From contig NZ_JAGQTN010000272.1 of the NCBI RefSeq assembly GCF_020438995.1, positions 1 to 63,152 of the forward strand: DNA of 63,152 nt, read 5' to 3'. The position numbers and the translations under genes were made by a program. The notes beneath the pieces were generated by a model that was not told where the DNA came from, did not search any database, and saw only the letters and a program-made list of their open reading frames with translations. This document shows, piece after piece, positions 9,191-17,936 of the stretch; position 1 is the stretch's first letter; each line of letters opens with the position of its first letter. This DNA is from Gordonia sp. (in: high G+C Gram-positive bacteria) (lineage in GTDB: Bacteria > Actinomycetota > Actinomycetes > Mycobacteriales > Mycobacteriaceae).

Positions 9191-11560
9191 CTACCTCTGC
9201 ATTCCGGGCGTCTGGTGTGGTTGCGGGGACCGGTCCGGGATGAACAGGTGATTCATCGGCGGGTCGAAGAGCGCGACCGCGCGGGGCCGCCGGGTGTCGG
9301 TGGCGAACAATCGTAGATAGCCGCGTAGCCCGCTGGTGTCGAACGTCCACTCCGTACCGATGGCCCGGCCCTCCTTGAGGACTCCGTTGAACCGGCAATG
9401 CGGCACCGAACCGGTCGGTGAATCGAGCAGAATCGCTTGTCCGTCCTGCGGTTCGAGAGGCAGCCGCTGCTGATTGTTCACCAGCACCAGCGCCGGCGGT
9501 GATTCGATGTCGTTGTGCGACCGCAGAATCAGCCGCAACCGTCGCGATCCGGGGGCCACCGTGTCGAACCAGTAATCGAGGCGTTCGAGACCCGGATATG
9601 CCAACGAGGTGATCTCGCCGCGGATTGTCTCACCACGCGAATAGGCCACCGGCACAAGACAAACCTGGCATCCCGACCAGTGCAGCAGACGTGGCCGGAA
9701 GGTGAGCGCGCCGTCGCGTTCGTGGACCTGCTTGGTGATCTCCGCCGCCGGATGCTGCGCGCATACCTGCTCCGGCGGCAACGACATCGAGCCGACGAAC
9801 GCCTGCACTGCCGCTGCCCCCGCCGGCCAGCCGAAGGTGGCGAGCTGGGTGTGATACCGCTCGACGATCCGCGGTTCTTGCACCGCGGCAAGGGGTCTGG
9901 TGTGCACACGGGTGGTGCCGACCCGGACCCGGTTGCCCGACACCGTGACCGGCGTGATGTAGGCGCGTTCCCAGTTGGGCGGCCAGATGACCCCGACCAT
10001 CTGCGATCGCTCCGGATCGAGCGCGACGATCGGATCCTTGATGAGGTTACCGTCGACGAATCCCTCTGCGGCGATGACGGATTCGTCCCGGTCCTCACTG
10101 CCCAGGCCGGCGGTCGGCTCGGCGGGGAACCGGTAGATCCGTACATTCTGACCCGCATCCGGTGTGGTCCAGCGCAATCCGAAGGTACTACGGTCCTCGC
10201 CCATCTCCACATGCAGATCGGTGATGGGCTTGAGCTCCACGGGCACAAGGATTTCCAGCTGCCGTGGCCGGGACAGCCGGACCGTGCCGGCGAGGTCGAC
10301 CTCGGCGACGGCCCGGTACAGGAACCGGCGTCCGCGGGCGGCGCCGGTATCGACGAAGCCGGTCAGGTTGGGTGCGCCCACACAGATCTGGTTACGCGGA
10401 TTGCCGACCGCCGGCCCCGAACCGTCGAGCGGAATCCGGAACACCTGCACCGCACGGGTTCCCGGAAACACCGTCCACCGCCCGATGATCCGGCCACCGT
10501 CCTCGGTGAGGGTCATCGAGTCGACGGGGCTCACCTCGTGGCCGACCGCCCACCGCACCGGCTGCTGTGCGCATGCCGACGCCACGTCGGCGCCGACATG
10601 GCACCACACCTCGAACAGCCGCACCGCCGAACTCAGGAACCGGCCGTCGGCCAGGGATGTCGATGACGTCGCGGCCAGGAGCTCGCCGGCCTCGGGCCGG
10701 TAGATCGACGGCGGAGCGGCACCGGACCCGTCCGCCGACACCACCCGGTACACGACCACCTCACCGGCCCGCGCGGGCCACGGATTCCACGACAGTGCAA
10801 CACCGTCGGCGTCCGGGGCGATAGTGATCCGGCCCGGTTCGACGTCGGTCTCGGGATAGTCGTAGTCGCAGAAGTCGGCGTGTGTCAGATTCAGCACGCC
10901 GCCTTGTGTACGCGGTTCCGACGGTGCCGGACGCGTCTGTGCGGGGACGGGTTCGGGTGGCCGCGAAATGGCGGGCACGGGCGACGTGCGCGGTGCGGTC
11001 GGTGTATCCGGTTCCGGCTCACCGAATCGGGCGAACACCGCGGCGATCTCGCCGGCCAGCCCTTTGGCCTGGCCGGGCAGTTTCACCCGGATGACGTCCT
11101 CGCCGGTCTGGTTGTACTTGACCAGGTTGCGCAGGGTGATGTCCTTGATGGCCTCCGCACCGTCGACACCGGCGGCGATCTGCGCGGACCGCCAGTCGAT
11201 GAGCGCCTGGAAGATCAGGGTCTCGCGGTCGACGACCCGGGGTTCGGGCTCCGGCTCTGACGGCAGCACCTCAGCCGGGAATGCCTGAGCCGGTGGTACG
11301 CCCGGTGGCGTGCGCAGTGCGTCGGGCAGGAACTCGACGGCCGCCGCCGCGACCACCCCGAGACGCACCTGGAGAAGCAGGTGGTCGACGGTCGGGCGCC
11401 AGGCCAGTTCCACCGGGTCCGTCCCCGCCCGCCACCAATCGGCGGGACTACGCGAGATCTCCACCAACCGCGCCGGGTCCGGTACCGTCAGGCCCCGGTC
11501 GGCGGCCTCACGCGACCACCGGATCAGGACGTCGAGGTTGCCGTCGTTGCCGGAAGTCAT
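9191..11560 (-). CDS. Large beta-sandwich/fibronectin-like protein of the GTPase module
   Basis: A 789-residue soluble protein. Residues 1-185 are a helical region, then a Pro-rich linker of about 45 residues. Several beta-rich repeats resembling fibronectin type III or Ig-like domains follow, each opening with patterns such as ITIAPDADGVALSWNPW and FGLRWTTPDAG. Near residue 630 a Cys/His cluster (CAQH, then HWSGCQVC) could bind zinc. The likely role is a scaffold or adaptor within the GAP1-GTPase complex. The ATG was chosen because it begins one base after the stop of the preceding gene (TGA-c-ATG). No specific family name can be given. Confidence 0.62.
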   Translation of the reverse strand: MTSGNDGNLDVLIRWSREAADRGLTVPDPARLVEISRSPADWWRAGTDPVELAWRPTVDHLLLQVRLGVVAAAAVEFLPDALRTPPGVPPAQAFPAEVLPSEPEPEPRVVDRETLIFQALIDWRSAQIAAGVDGAEAIKDITLRNLVKYNQTGEDVIRVKLPGQAKGLAGEIAAVFARFGEPEPDTPTAPRTSPVPAISRPPEPVPAQTRPAPSEPRTQGGVLNLTHADFCDYDYPETDVEPGRITIAPDADGVALSWNPWPARAGEVVVYRVVSADGSGAAPPSIYRPEAGELLAATSSTSLADGRFLSSAVRLFEVWCHVGADVASACAQQPVRWAVGHEVSPVDSMTLTEDGGRIIGRWTVFPGTRAVQVFRIPLDGSGPAVGNPRNQICVGAPNLTGFVDTGAARGRRFLYRAVAEVDLAGTVRLSRPRQLEILVPVELKPITDLHVEMGEDRSTFGLRWTTPDAGQNVRIYRFPAEPTAGLGSEDRDESVIAAEGFVDGNLIKDPIVALDPERSQMVGVIWPPNWERAYITPVTVSGNRVRVGTTRVHTRPLAAVQEPRIVERYHTQLATFGWPAGAAAVQAFVGSMSLPPEQVCAQHPAAEITKQVHERDGALTFRPRLLHWSGCQVCLVPVAYSRGETIRGEITSLAYPGLERLDYWFDTVAPGSRRLRLILRSHNDIESPPALVLVNNQQRLPLEPQDGQAILLDSPTGSVPHCRFNGVLKEGRAIGTEWTFDTSGLRGYLRLFATDTRRPRAVALFDPPMNHLFIPDRSPQPHQTPGMQR

Positions 11561-11561
11561 G

Positions 11562-14261
11562 TCAGAACTCGAATCCCTTTCCGAGGTCCGGGGCCCGGAA
11601 CTCGTCGGACGGGCCGGTGGCCGGCTTGAACAGCGGTGGTGGACCCGAATCGGGAGCGCGGCCCGCCTCGGTCGTCCATTCCGCAGCAGCGGCGACCGGT
11701 CCGGAGCGAATCTGATCGGGCACCAGAGCATCACTGAATTGGGTTGCCGCGCAGATGATTCCCAATCCCAGGCGCGCGCTGTGCCGGACGTCGGTGGCCA
11801 CCCGCGCACCCGACCCGGTGATCGCGGTGTCGGTGAGCAGCGTCGTGGGGAACGATCCGGCGGGTGCGGCGGGCCGGTCGAGCCCGGCCAGGAAGTCGCC
11901 GACCGGCACCCGCGGGCCACCGGCGACCGCGACACTACCCACCAGTTTCCCGGCCAGCCCCGCCATCGGCCCGCCGAGCAGACTCAGCGACTCCTGCCAC
12001 ACCAGTTCGGCACCGGTGGAGGTGATGACGCCGTCGAACAGGTCCGACGACCAGCGGTCCAGGCCCGAACCCGTCTTGCGGCCCGGGTCGGTCCACAACG
12101 GCGAAGCGGTGGAGGAGAATTCGTAGCCGAACTGCGGTGGGGTGGCCACCGCGAGCATCTTGTCCCACGACTGGGTCAGCCAGCCCGGATGGAACAGGTC
12201 ACGGCGCAGATAGCCCGCGGCCGTCGCCGTCTCCGCGTCGTCGGGCACCACCGAGCCCAGTCCCGCGGCCATCGGCAGACCCCACGCGACCGGGACCGGC
12301 TCCGGGTCGGCGTGGGTGTCGGGGCCAAGTGGTCCGGCGAGGAAACCTCCGATGGCCCGGCTCCACGACAGGAACTGCCCGTACGCGCGGGAGAGCCGGC
12401 GCAGATCGGCCGATGCCGTCAGCAGGTTCTGCTGATCGATCCGTTGCTCGCTGGTCACCGACTTACGCTGATGGATCAGGGCGAACAGTTTGCGCTGGAC
12501 GTTGACGAATGCCACGGCCAAGCAGACCAGCGCCGCGACCACCGAACCGGCGACGATTCCGACGGCCGTCCAGGCGCCGATGACCTCCTTGTAGCCGAAG
12601 TAGCCGACCACCGCGGCCAGGATCACCAGCACCACGACCGTCACCTGTACCCAGCGGGCCAGTCGCAGGTCACTCGGCGGGGCCTCCGGGGCGGGCCGCG
12701 CGTTGCGCAGTTTCTCCCACAGGTACGCGACCTCCTGCTTGCAGTCGCTGAAGGCCTGCGCGAGAGCGGCACCGGCCTGCACGCCGAAACTGCGGGCGTG
12801 ACCGTACTGCCACTCACCCAGCGCGGCCAGCGTCGACCCCGCTGCCAGACCGAGATCCGGGTTGCGCTGCAACTCGGTGAGCCGCTGGCGCAGGTCGATG
12901 ATGCCGAGCGCGTCCGTGGCGTCGACGCCGTCGAAACCCACCGCCGCGGCGATGACACCTGGTATTTCGGTGAACCGCGCCTCGATCCCGGGCACCGCGT
13001 CCGCGGCGCCCGGCACGATCCCGCGCGCCGCGCCCACCCGGATCGGTGGGAGCTCGTTGGACCGCTCGCCCGCGTCACCGAGCGTCATCGCCGCGCGGGC
13101 GTAGTCCTGCCACACCCCCGACAGGTCCGCGGCCGCCTCGTGCACCGGGTGGTGGCCCGTGGTGTCACCGAACTGCCCTCCGGCGAGGGTGTCGCTCAGA
13201 TGCCCCGAGGCGGCGCCGACCTCGGCCCAGCCCGCGTGCCGTCCGTCGGCACTCCGCCCCCGCACGACCACCTCGTAGGCGGCATTGCCCTCGGAGAAGA
13301 CGGCCTGCTGCACCTGTGCGGCCATCCGGCCCGCAGCGTTGCTGACCATCCTGTTGTACCAGGACGACGGCGCATTCTTGATCGCCGCCCACAGGAAACC
13401 GAAGAACAGCTTCAGCGCCGCCCACCCGCTCAACGCCTCGACGGTCTCGGTCTCATACGCAAGCCGCGGGCCGCGCAGGACGTCACCATGCTTGCGCCAC
13501 AACGCGTTCGCCATCGAATGGGACGCGAGCCCCACGTCGTCGACGTAGACCACGCGGGTGCGTTGATCGCCGGGCAACGGGAACTGCCCGCCCTGCGCCA
13601 GCACCTGATGCCGCAGCGCGGCTTCGGCGGCTGTGGTGTCCAGCCTTCGATAGTACGAACGGGCCAGTCGCACAACGCGACCCGGAAGAACGGCGGCGTC
13701 GTCGAGCGGGGCGTGGGACAGCCCCGACCACAGGCCGCACAGACCGGCGAGCACGGGTGCGGCGGTGCGGCCCAGGCTAGCCGGCGACGGATCTGCGGCA
13801 GTGGGCACCCGGCCGAAGTCGGGACCGCGCGAATCCTCCGGGGAGACGATGATGTTGTGCCAGCCCTCGACGACGGCGCCGTGGATGTCGGTCGCGCAGC
13901 CCTGCGGCCCGGTCAGCAGACAGCGGATCCGCACCACCGCGCCGGCCGCCGTCGCCGTGGCCAGCGCCGACACCGCCGACAGCTCCGCCGGGATCGACAG
14001 CCTGCGGTCACCCGCATAGGCGGGAACCAGCGAACACACCCGCAGCATCGTGGTGCGCTGCGTGGTGACGAACTGGTCGAGCCGCACGTCCGCGGCCAGT
14101 CCGCCCTCGACCACCGTGAGGCTGTCGGTCGGGACGTCGGCCGACGGATCGGCGATCCAACCGAACCGCTCGATGAGTCCGGCGGCCGACAGGTCACCGA
14201 GCGCGGCCAGCACACCGTCGGCACGGCCGGCCGGCGCGATGAATACGGTGAATGCCGACAT
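11562..14261 (-). CDS. Large two-TM protein of the tubulin/GTPase module
   Basis: An 899-residue protein of unrecognised family. A hydrophobic hairpin at about 535-588 (VVVLVILAAVVGYFGY, then VGIVAGSVVAALVCLAVAFV) gives two transmembrane helices, leaving a large N-terminal and a ~310-residue C-terminal domain on the same side. Its start shares one base with the stop of the tubulin-like gene (TGATG), so the two are translationally coupled. It is a reasonable candidate for the membrane anchor of the tubulin-like filament (inference). Confidence 0.6.
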   Translation of the reverse strand: MSAFTVFIAPAGRADGVLAALGDLSAAGLIERFGWIADPSADVPTDSLTVVEGGLAADVRLDQFVTTQRTTMLRVCSLVPAYAGDRRLSIPAELSAVSALATATAAGAVVRIRCLLTGPQGCATDIHGAVVEGWHNIIVSPEDSRGPDFGRVPTAADPSPASLGRTAAPVLAGLCGLWSGLSHAPLDDAAVLPGRVVRLARSYYRRLDTTAAEAALRHQVLAQGGQFPLPGDQRTRVVYVDDVGLASHSMANALWRKHGDVLRGPRLAYETETVEALSGWAALKLFFGFLWAAIKNAPSSWYNRMVSNAAGRMAAQVQQAVFSEGNAAYEVVVRGRSADGRHAGWAEVGAASGHLSDTLAGGQFGDTTGHHPVHEAAADLSGVWQDYARAAMTLGDAGERSNELPPIRVGAARGIVPGAADAVPGIEARFTEIPGVIAAAVGFDGVDATDALGIIDLRQRLTELQRNPDLGLAAGSTLAALGEWQYGHARSFGVQAGAALAQAFSDCKQEVAYLWEKLRNARPAPEAPPSDLRLARWVQVTVVVLVILAAVVGYFGYKEVIGAWTAVGIVAGSVVAALVCLAVAFVNVQRKLFALIHQRKSVTSEQRIDQQNLLTASADLRRLSRAYGQFLSWSRAIGGFLAGPLGPDTHADPEPVPVAWGLPMAAGLGSVVPDDAETATAAGYLRRDLFHPGWLTQSWDKMLAVATPPQFGYEFSSTASPLWTDPGRKTGSGLDRWSSDLFDGVITSTGAELVWQESLSLLGGPMAGLAGKLVGSVAVAGGPRVPVGDFLAGLDRPAAPAGSFPTTLLTDTAITGSGARVATDVRHSARLGLGIICAATQFSDALVPDQIRSGPVAAAAEWTTEAGRAPDSGPPPLFKPATGPSDEFRAPDLGKGFEF

Positions 14262-17200
14262 CAGAGCATCCCTCCGAGCGGACCGTCGAATCCGGAACCG
14301 AACTTGGGCGCGCTCCAATCGTCGCCCTGCGCGGTGGGCACCGGCCCGATACCCTCCTGCTGAACGGGCCGTTTGGCGGCGACCGCCGCCGACGGCAGCA
14401 GAGTGATCAATTCGTTTGCGGCCCAATACACATCGGGCGCCAGATCACGGAAGAACGGGGTCTTGGACGCCTGGGCGCGAACACCGATCACCGAGAACAC
14501 GCCGCCGCCGCGGGCCGGTGGCTGCCCCGCCGCGCTCACGTCGCCGGGCTTCATGAAGTGCTCGGAGACGAAGTTCGCGTAGTCGCGCAGGTAGGTGCCC
14601 GCCCGTTCCGCCCGTTCGTCGATGCTCGCCTTCTCCCCCGTGTCCTTGACCACCGACGCCAGGCCGGTTCCCGAGTCACCGGTCCGCAGCCAGTCCGCGA
14701 GGTTACGGTGGCCGGCGAGCAGGCTGCGCGCATCCGGTCCGGTGGTGGCGTTCTCCTGCGCACTGTCGAAGATGTGGCGCAGCGCCCGGTACGGCGCCAT
14801 CGAGGTCATCACCGGCGGCTGATGCGACTGCGCGATGGCCAGCAGTACGGATTCGAGAACCGCAGGCAGCCAGTCATATTCGGCGAGGAACTCCGACGGC
14901 GGGGTCAGCAGGGGGTGCGGGAACGACAGCCACTGCCGGTTCTCCGCATCCCACACCCGCACCGGCTGGGTGAACGGCGGCTCGGGGGTGCGGACGAATC
15001 CGACGACCCGGCCCAGCAGCCACCCGGCCACCATCGCGCGCCGCTCCGCCTCGTGCATCGGCAGGCTCGCCTCCAGCGGGCGGGCCCGCCGGTACGTCCA
15101 GAACGCCGACCGTTCGGCGGGTGATGCCGCGAGCCACTGGCGTGCCGCCGGTTCGACCACCGATTCATAGGCCAGCGGCGAATAGTTGGGGTACGAGCCG
15201 AAGATATCGATGCGTTTGATGTTGCGTTCGTCGGTGAGTGCGTTCCCGAACGCCGCGGCGCTGTTGGAGTCGACGCGGATCCGTTGGGCCAGTGCGGTTC
15301 CCAATCGGTCGCCGAGTTCGAGTCCATGGAACGGCACGGCAGAGAACTTGTAGCGGTACACCATCTCCGACACCCCGTGGATGGCCTGCATGGCGTTCTC
15401 GTTGACGCTCGCGAGCGGACGCGCCAGGTCGACGGCCTCCCCGAACCGCAGCAGCAGATCCTGTCTGCGGGTATGCAATTCGGTCTCGGGCACCCGGCTT
15501 TCCGCGCCGGTCACGTACTCGCGCAACGACACCGCACAGAACCGGTCGAACGACTCGCCCGTGCGGGCGATGAATTCCCTTGCTCTGCTGAGAATTTCGG
15601 CTGGCGAGGTATGTACCTTGTACGCGGTGGGGGCGGCGATGAGGGTCTCGCCGGTCTCCGGATGCCGCGGGAACGCCCGCGATACCCACGCCGTCGTGCG
15701 TTCGACGACCGGACACGTCTCGCTCGGCGACCGCGTGCCGCCGACGGTGGTCCACGAACCGGTGATCACGTGCATCGACGCCCGCGTCACCGCGGTGCCG
15801 AACGCCTGGATGTCGACCGACGTCAACCCCACCGAACTGGGCAGGTCGATCTCGTAGCGCTGCTTGAACTCCGCGGACCGGGTCAGCATCACCTCGTTGT
15901 CGGCCTCGGCGAACCGTTCGGAGACGCGCTCGTCGGCGTCCGACGGCCAGGCCGCGTACTCATCGGTCTGCAGGTGCGCCAGACCCGACTCGCGGCGTGG
16001 AGCGGCGGCGGCCCGGCGCAGCAGCGACTGCGATTCGTTGAGCGCGGCGATCATCGGCTCGATGGCCTCGTTGACCAATGCCCCCGCGGCGGTGGATATC
16101 TGATAGGACAGTGCCGCGTAGATCTCCTGGGTGATCGTGGCCTGCAACCCGGCGAAGACCTGCTCGGACACCGCACCCGTAGTGGCCAGAGTGCCCTTGA
16201 GCGAGGCGAGGGTGCGTTTGACCTCGGGCGTGGCCTCGACGACGTCGGCCGGGGCATAGCCGGACAGATTGTAGGTCTCGGGCATCACCACGTCCTGCAA
16301 CATGCGTGAGATCCTCTTGACAAGACCTGTGGCATAAGGTAATCCGAGCGTGGCGAGCGCATGGGTGACGGCATGTTCGAGCGCCGCCGCCAGCCGCTGC
16401 TGCCAGTGGTAGGCGATCGCATACGCGGCCGAGGCGGCATCGCTCTTGATCGTCTCGCGCTGCTCGGCCAGCACCCGGTACACCTGCGCGGCCCACTGCT
16501 CGCCGTTGACGCCCGGCGAGGTGTCCAGCCGCGGGCGCACCGTCTGGTTGACGATGGCCGCCGCATGCTGGTTGACCTGCTGGGTGGGCAGCACCACGTT
16601 CGAGAGCCACTGCGCGGTACCCGACGTGGTGCCCGCCCCGGCCAGGCCCAGTCCGCGGCAGATGTTGTCCCACTGATTGTCGAGGGCGGCGCCCACCTGC
16701 TCCTCGTCGGAGGCGGTGTTGCCCGGCCGCAAATGCCCGTGCAGGAGCCGGTCGGCACTACTGCGCGCCAGGCGCTGGGCGGCGTACTCGGCGTACCGGT
16801 CGCGGCCCATACTCAGGCTCGCGAAACCGAAAGTGCCCCAAGGGATGTTGTTCCACTGCCGGTTGCCCCAGCCCAGATACTCCAGCGAACCCTGATCGCC
16901 CACGCCGTTGGTGAGGTCCCACTCGACGAACTGCTGCATCGCCGGCGCCGACAGGGTCAGACCGGCCAGACCACGCCCCAGACCCCGGTACACCGCGTCC
17001 GGGGTGCCGTCACCGAACACGGTGCGCTGGGCACCCACGTAGCGGCCGACCGGGAACACACGGGCGAACGGGATCCGGGCGCCCTCGCCGTGTTCGTGAC
17101 CGAGCGCCCGCAGCAGCTCCACGTCGGAGCGGCGGGCCGACCCGGTCTGCGCGGCGACGATCTCACCGAGCATCGCCAGCGCGTTGGCCCGGGTGCCGGT

Positions 17201-17872
17201 GACCGCCGACGGCGGTAGCGTCTCGAAGATGTCCGGGGTCACCATGAACACGGCCATCAGCCGCGGATCCACCCCCTGCACCAGCGTCAGGACACGGCAG
17301 ATGTCCAGGGCCATCGACGCACCCGCACCGCCGGCCATCGACGACACCACCAGTACCAGCGGCTGATCGTCGGGACGGTAGGCCCCGGCGCCCGGGATGT
17401 GCAGCGACCGCATCTCGGTGTCGGTGGACGTCAGGTACAGCTGATCCCACGCCCGCTGCAACGAATCGCGCACCTGCCCGACGCGGCTGAGCGTGATCAT
17501 CCGGCCCAGCGCCCGGTACTGGCCGGCACCCGTCGACAGCGGCGTGTACACCGTGTCAAGTTCGCGGGGCGCCCAGGTGGCGATGGTGTCGAGTTGCTGA
17601 CCGGCGGCCAGACGCTGCGAAAGCGCGTTGTCGAGAACCTTGTAGCTGTCGCTTTCGGGTCCGGTGCCCACGTACACACCGTCCTGATCGCGGACCGAGC
17701 CGACACCCTCGACCCGCGACGGCGAGGTCGGCACGTCCAGGTGGACGAACTGCCAGCCGGCCGGGATGCGACCGATACCGTGTGCCGCCAGGTCCGACCG
17801 CAGCTGATCCATCATGTAGGCCAGCGTCGCGCCGCCCGATCCGCCACAGCCGACGATCAGTAGTCGCCTCAT
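14261..17872 (-). CDS. FtsZ/tubulin-like GTPase (Tubulin_2 type)
   Basis: A 1203-residue protein beginning with a nucleotide-binding glycine motif, LLIVGCGGSGGATL. Near residue 175 it has VVSSMAGGAGASMALDI, which matches the tubulin/FtsZ signature loop (GGGTGSG in FtsZ). This is the large FtsZ-like family (FtsZl) described by Makarova and Koonin, predicted to act in membrane remodelling and typically encoded with VWA proteins, as here. The ~900-residue C-terminal extension is alpha-helical and specific to the family. It is far longer than FtsZ (~400 residues) and is not the cell-division protein. The ATG is preceded by a weak AGGGAC. Confidence 0.82.
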   Translation of the reverse strand: MRRLLIVGCGGSGGATLAYMMDQLRSDLAAHGIGRIPAGWQFVHLDVPTSPSRVEGVGSVRDQDGVYVGTGPESDSYKVLDNALSQRLAAGQQLDTIATWAPRELDTVYTPLSTGAGQYRALGRMITLSRVGQVRDSLQRAWDQLYLTSTDTEMRSLHIPGAGAYRPDDQPLVLVVSSMAGGAGASMALDICRVLTLVQGVDPRLMAVFMVTPDIFETLPPSAVTGTRANALAMLGEIVAAQTGSARRSDVELLRALGHEHGEGARIPFARVFPVGRYVGAQRTVFGDGTPDAVYRGLGRGLAGLTLSAPAMQQFVEWDLTNGVGDQGSLEYLGWGNRQWNNIPWGTFGFASLSMGRDRYAEYAAQRLARSSADRLLHGHLRPGNTASDEEQVGAALDNQWDNICRGLGLAGAGTTSGTAQWLSNVVLPTQQVNQHAAAIVNQTVRPRLDTSPGVNGEQWAAQVYRVLAEQRETIKSDAASAAYAIAYHWQQRLAAALEHAVTHALATLGLPYATGLVKRISRMLQDVVMPETYNLSGYAPADVVEATPEVKRTLASLKGTLATTGAVSEQVFAGLQATITQEIYAALSYQISTAAGALVNEAIEPMIAALNESQSLLRRAAAAPRRESGLAHLQTDEYAAWPSDADERVSERFAEADNEVMLTRSAEFKQRYEIDLPSSVGLTSVDIQAFGTAVTRASMHVITGSWTTVGGTRSPSETCPVVERTTAWVSRAFPRHPETGETLIAAPTAYKVHTSPAEILSRAREFIARTGESFDRFCAVSLREYVTGAESRVPETELHTRRQDLLLRFGEAVDLARPLASVNENAMQAIHGVSEMVYRYKFSAVPFHGLELGDRLGTALAQRIRVDSNSAAAFGNALTDERNIKRIDIFGSYPNYSPLAYESVVEPAARQWLAASPAERSAFWTYRRARPLEASLPMHEAERRAMVAGWLLGRVVGFVRTPEPPFTQPVRVWDAENRQWLSFPHPLLTPPSEFLAEYDWLPAVLESVLLAIAQSHQPPVMTSMAPYRALRHIFDSAQENATTGPDARSLLAGHRNLADWLRTGDSGTGLASVVKDTGEKASIDERAERAGTYLRDYANFVSEHFMKPGDVSAAGQPPARGGGVFSVIGVRAQASKTPFFRDLAPDVYWAANELITLLPSAAVAAKRPVQQEGIGPVPTAQGDDWSAPKFGSGFDGPLGGML

Positions 17873-17936
17873 ATGTCCCTCAACCCCTCGCCGTGATCCG
17901 GTCGGATCACTTGGTTATGCGTGCGTGAAAGATTCA

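Noticed and set aside
6337-9243. A 968-codon plus-strand open frame opposite the GAP1 gene
   Set aside because: It is an antisense shadow: its translation is Arg/Gly/His-rich with no domain, while the minus strand carries a clear GAP1 protein with coupled starts.
11310-14363. A 1017-codon plus-strand open frame opposite the two-TM gene
   Set aside because: Antisense shadow typical of high-GC DNA. The minus-strand frame has transmembrane helices and one-base coupling to its neighbour.
14261-17872. Cell-division FtsZ
   Set aside because: Three times the length of FtsZ, without the FtsZ C-terminal tail, and located in a GAP1/VWA operon rather than the dcw cluster.
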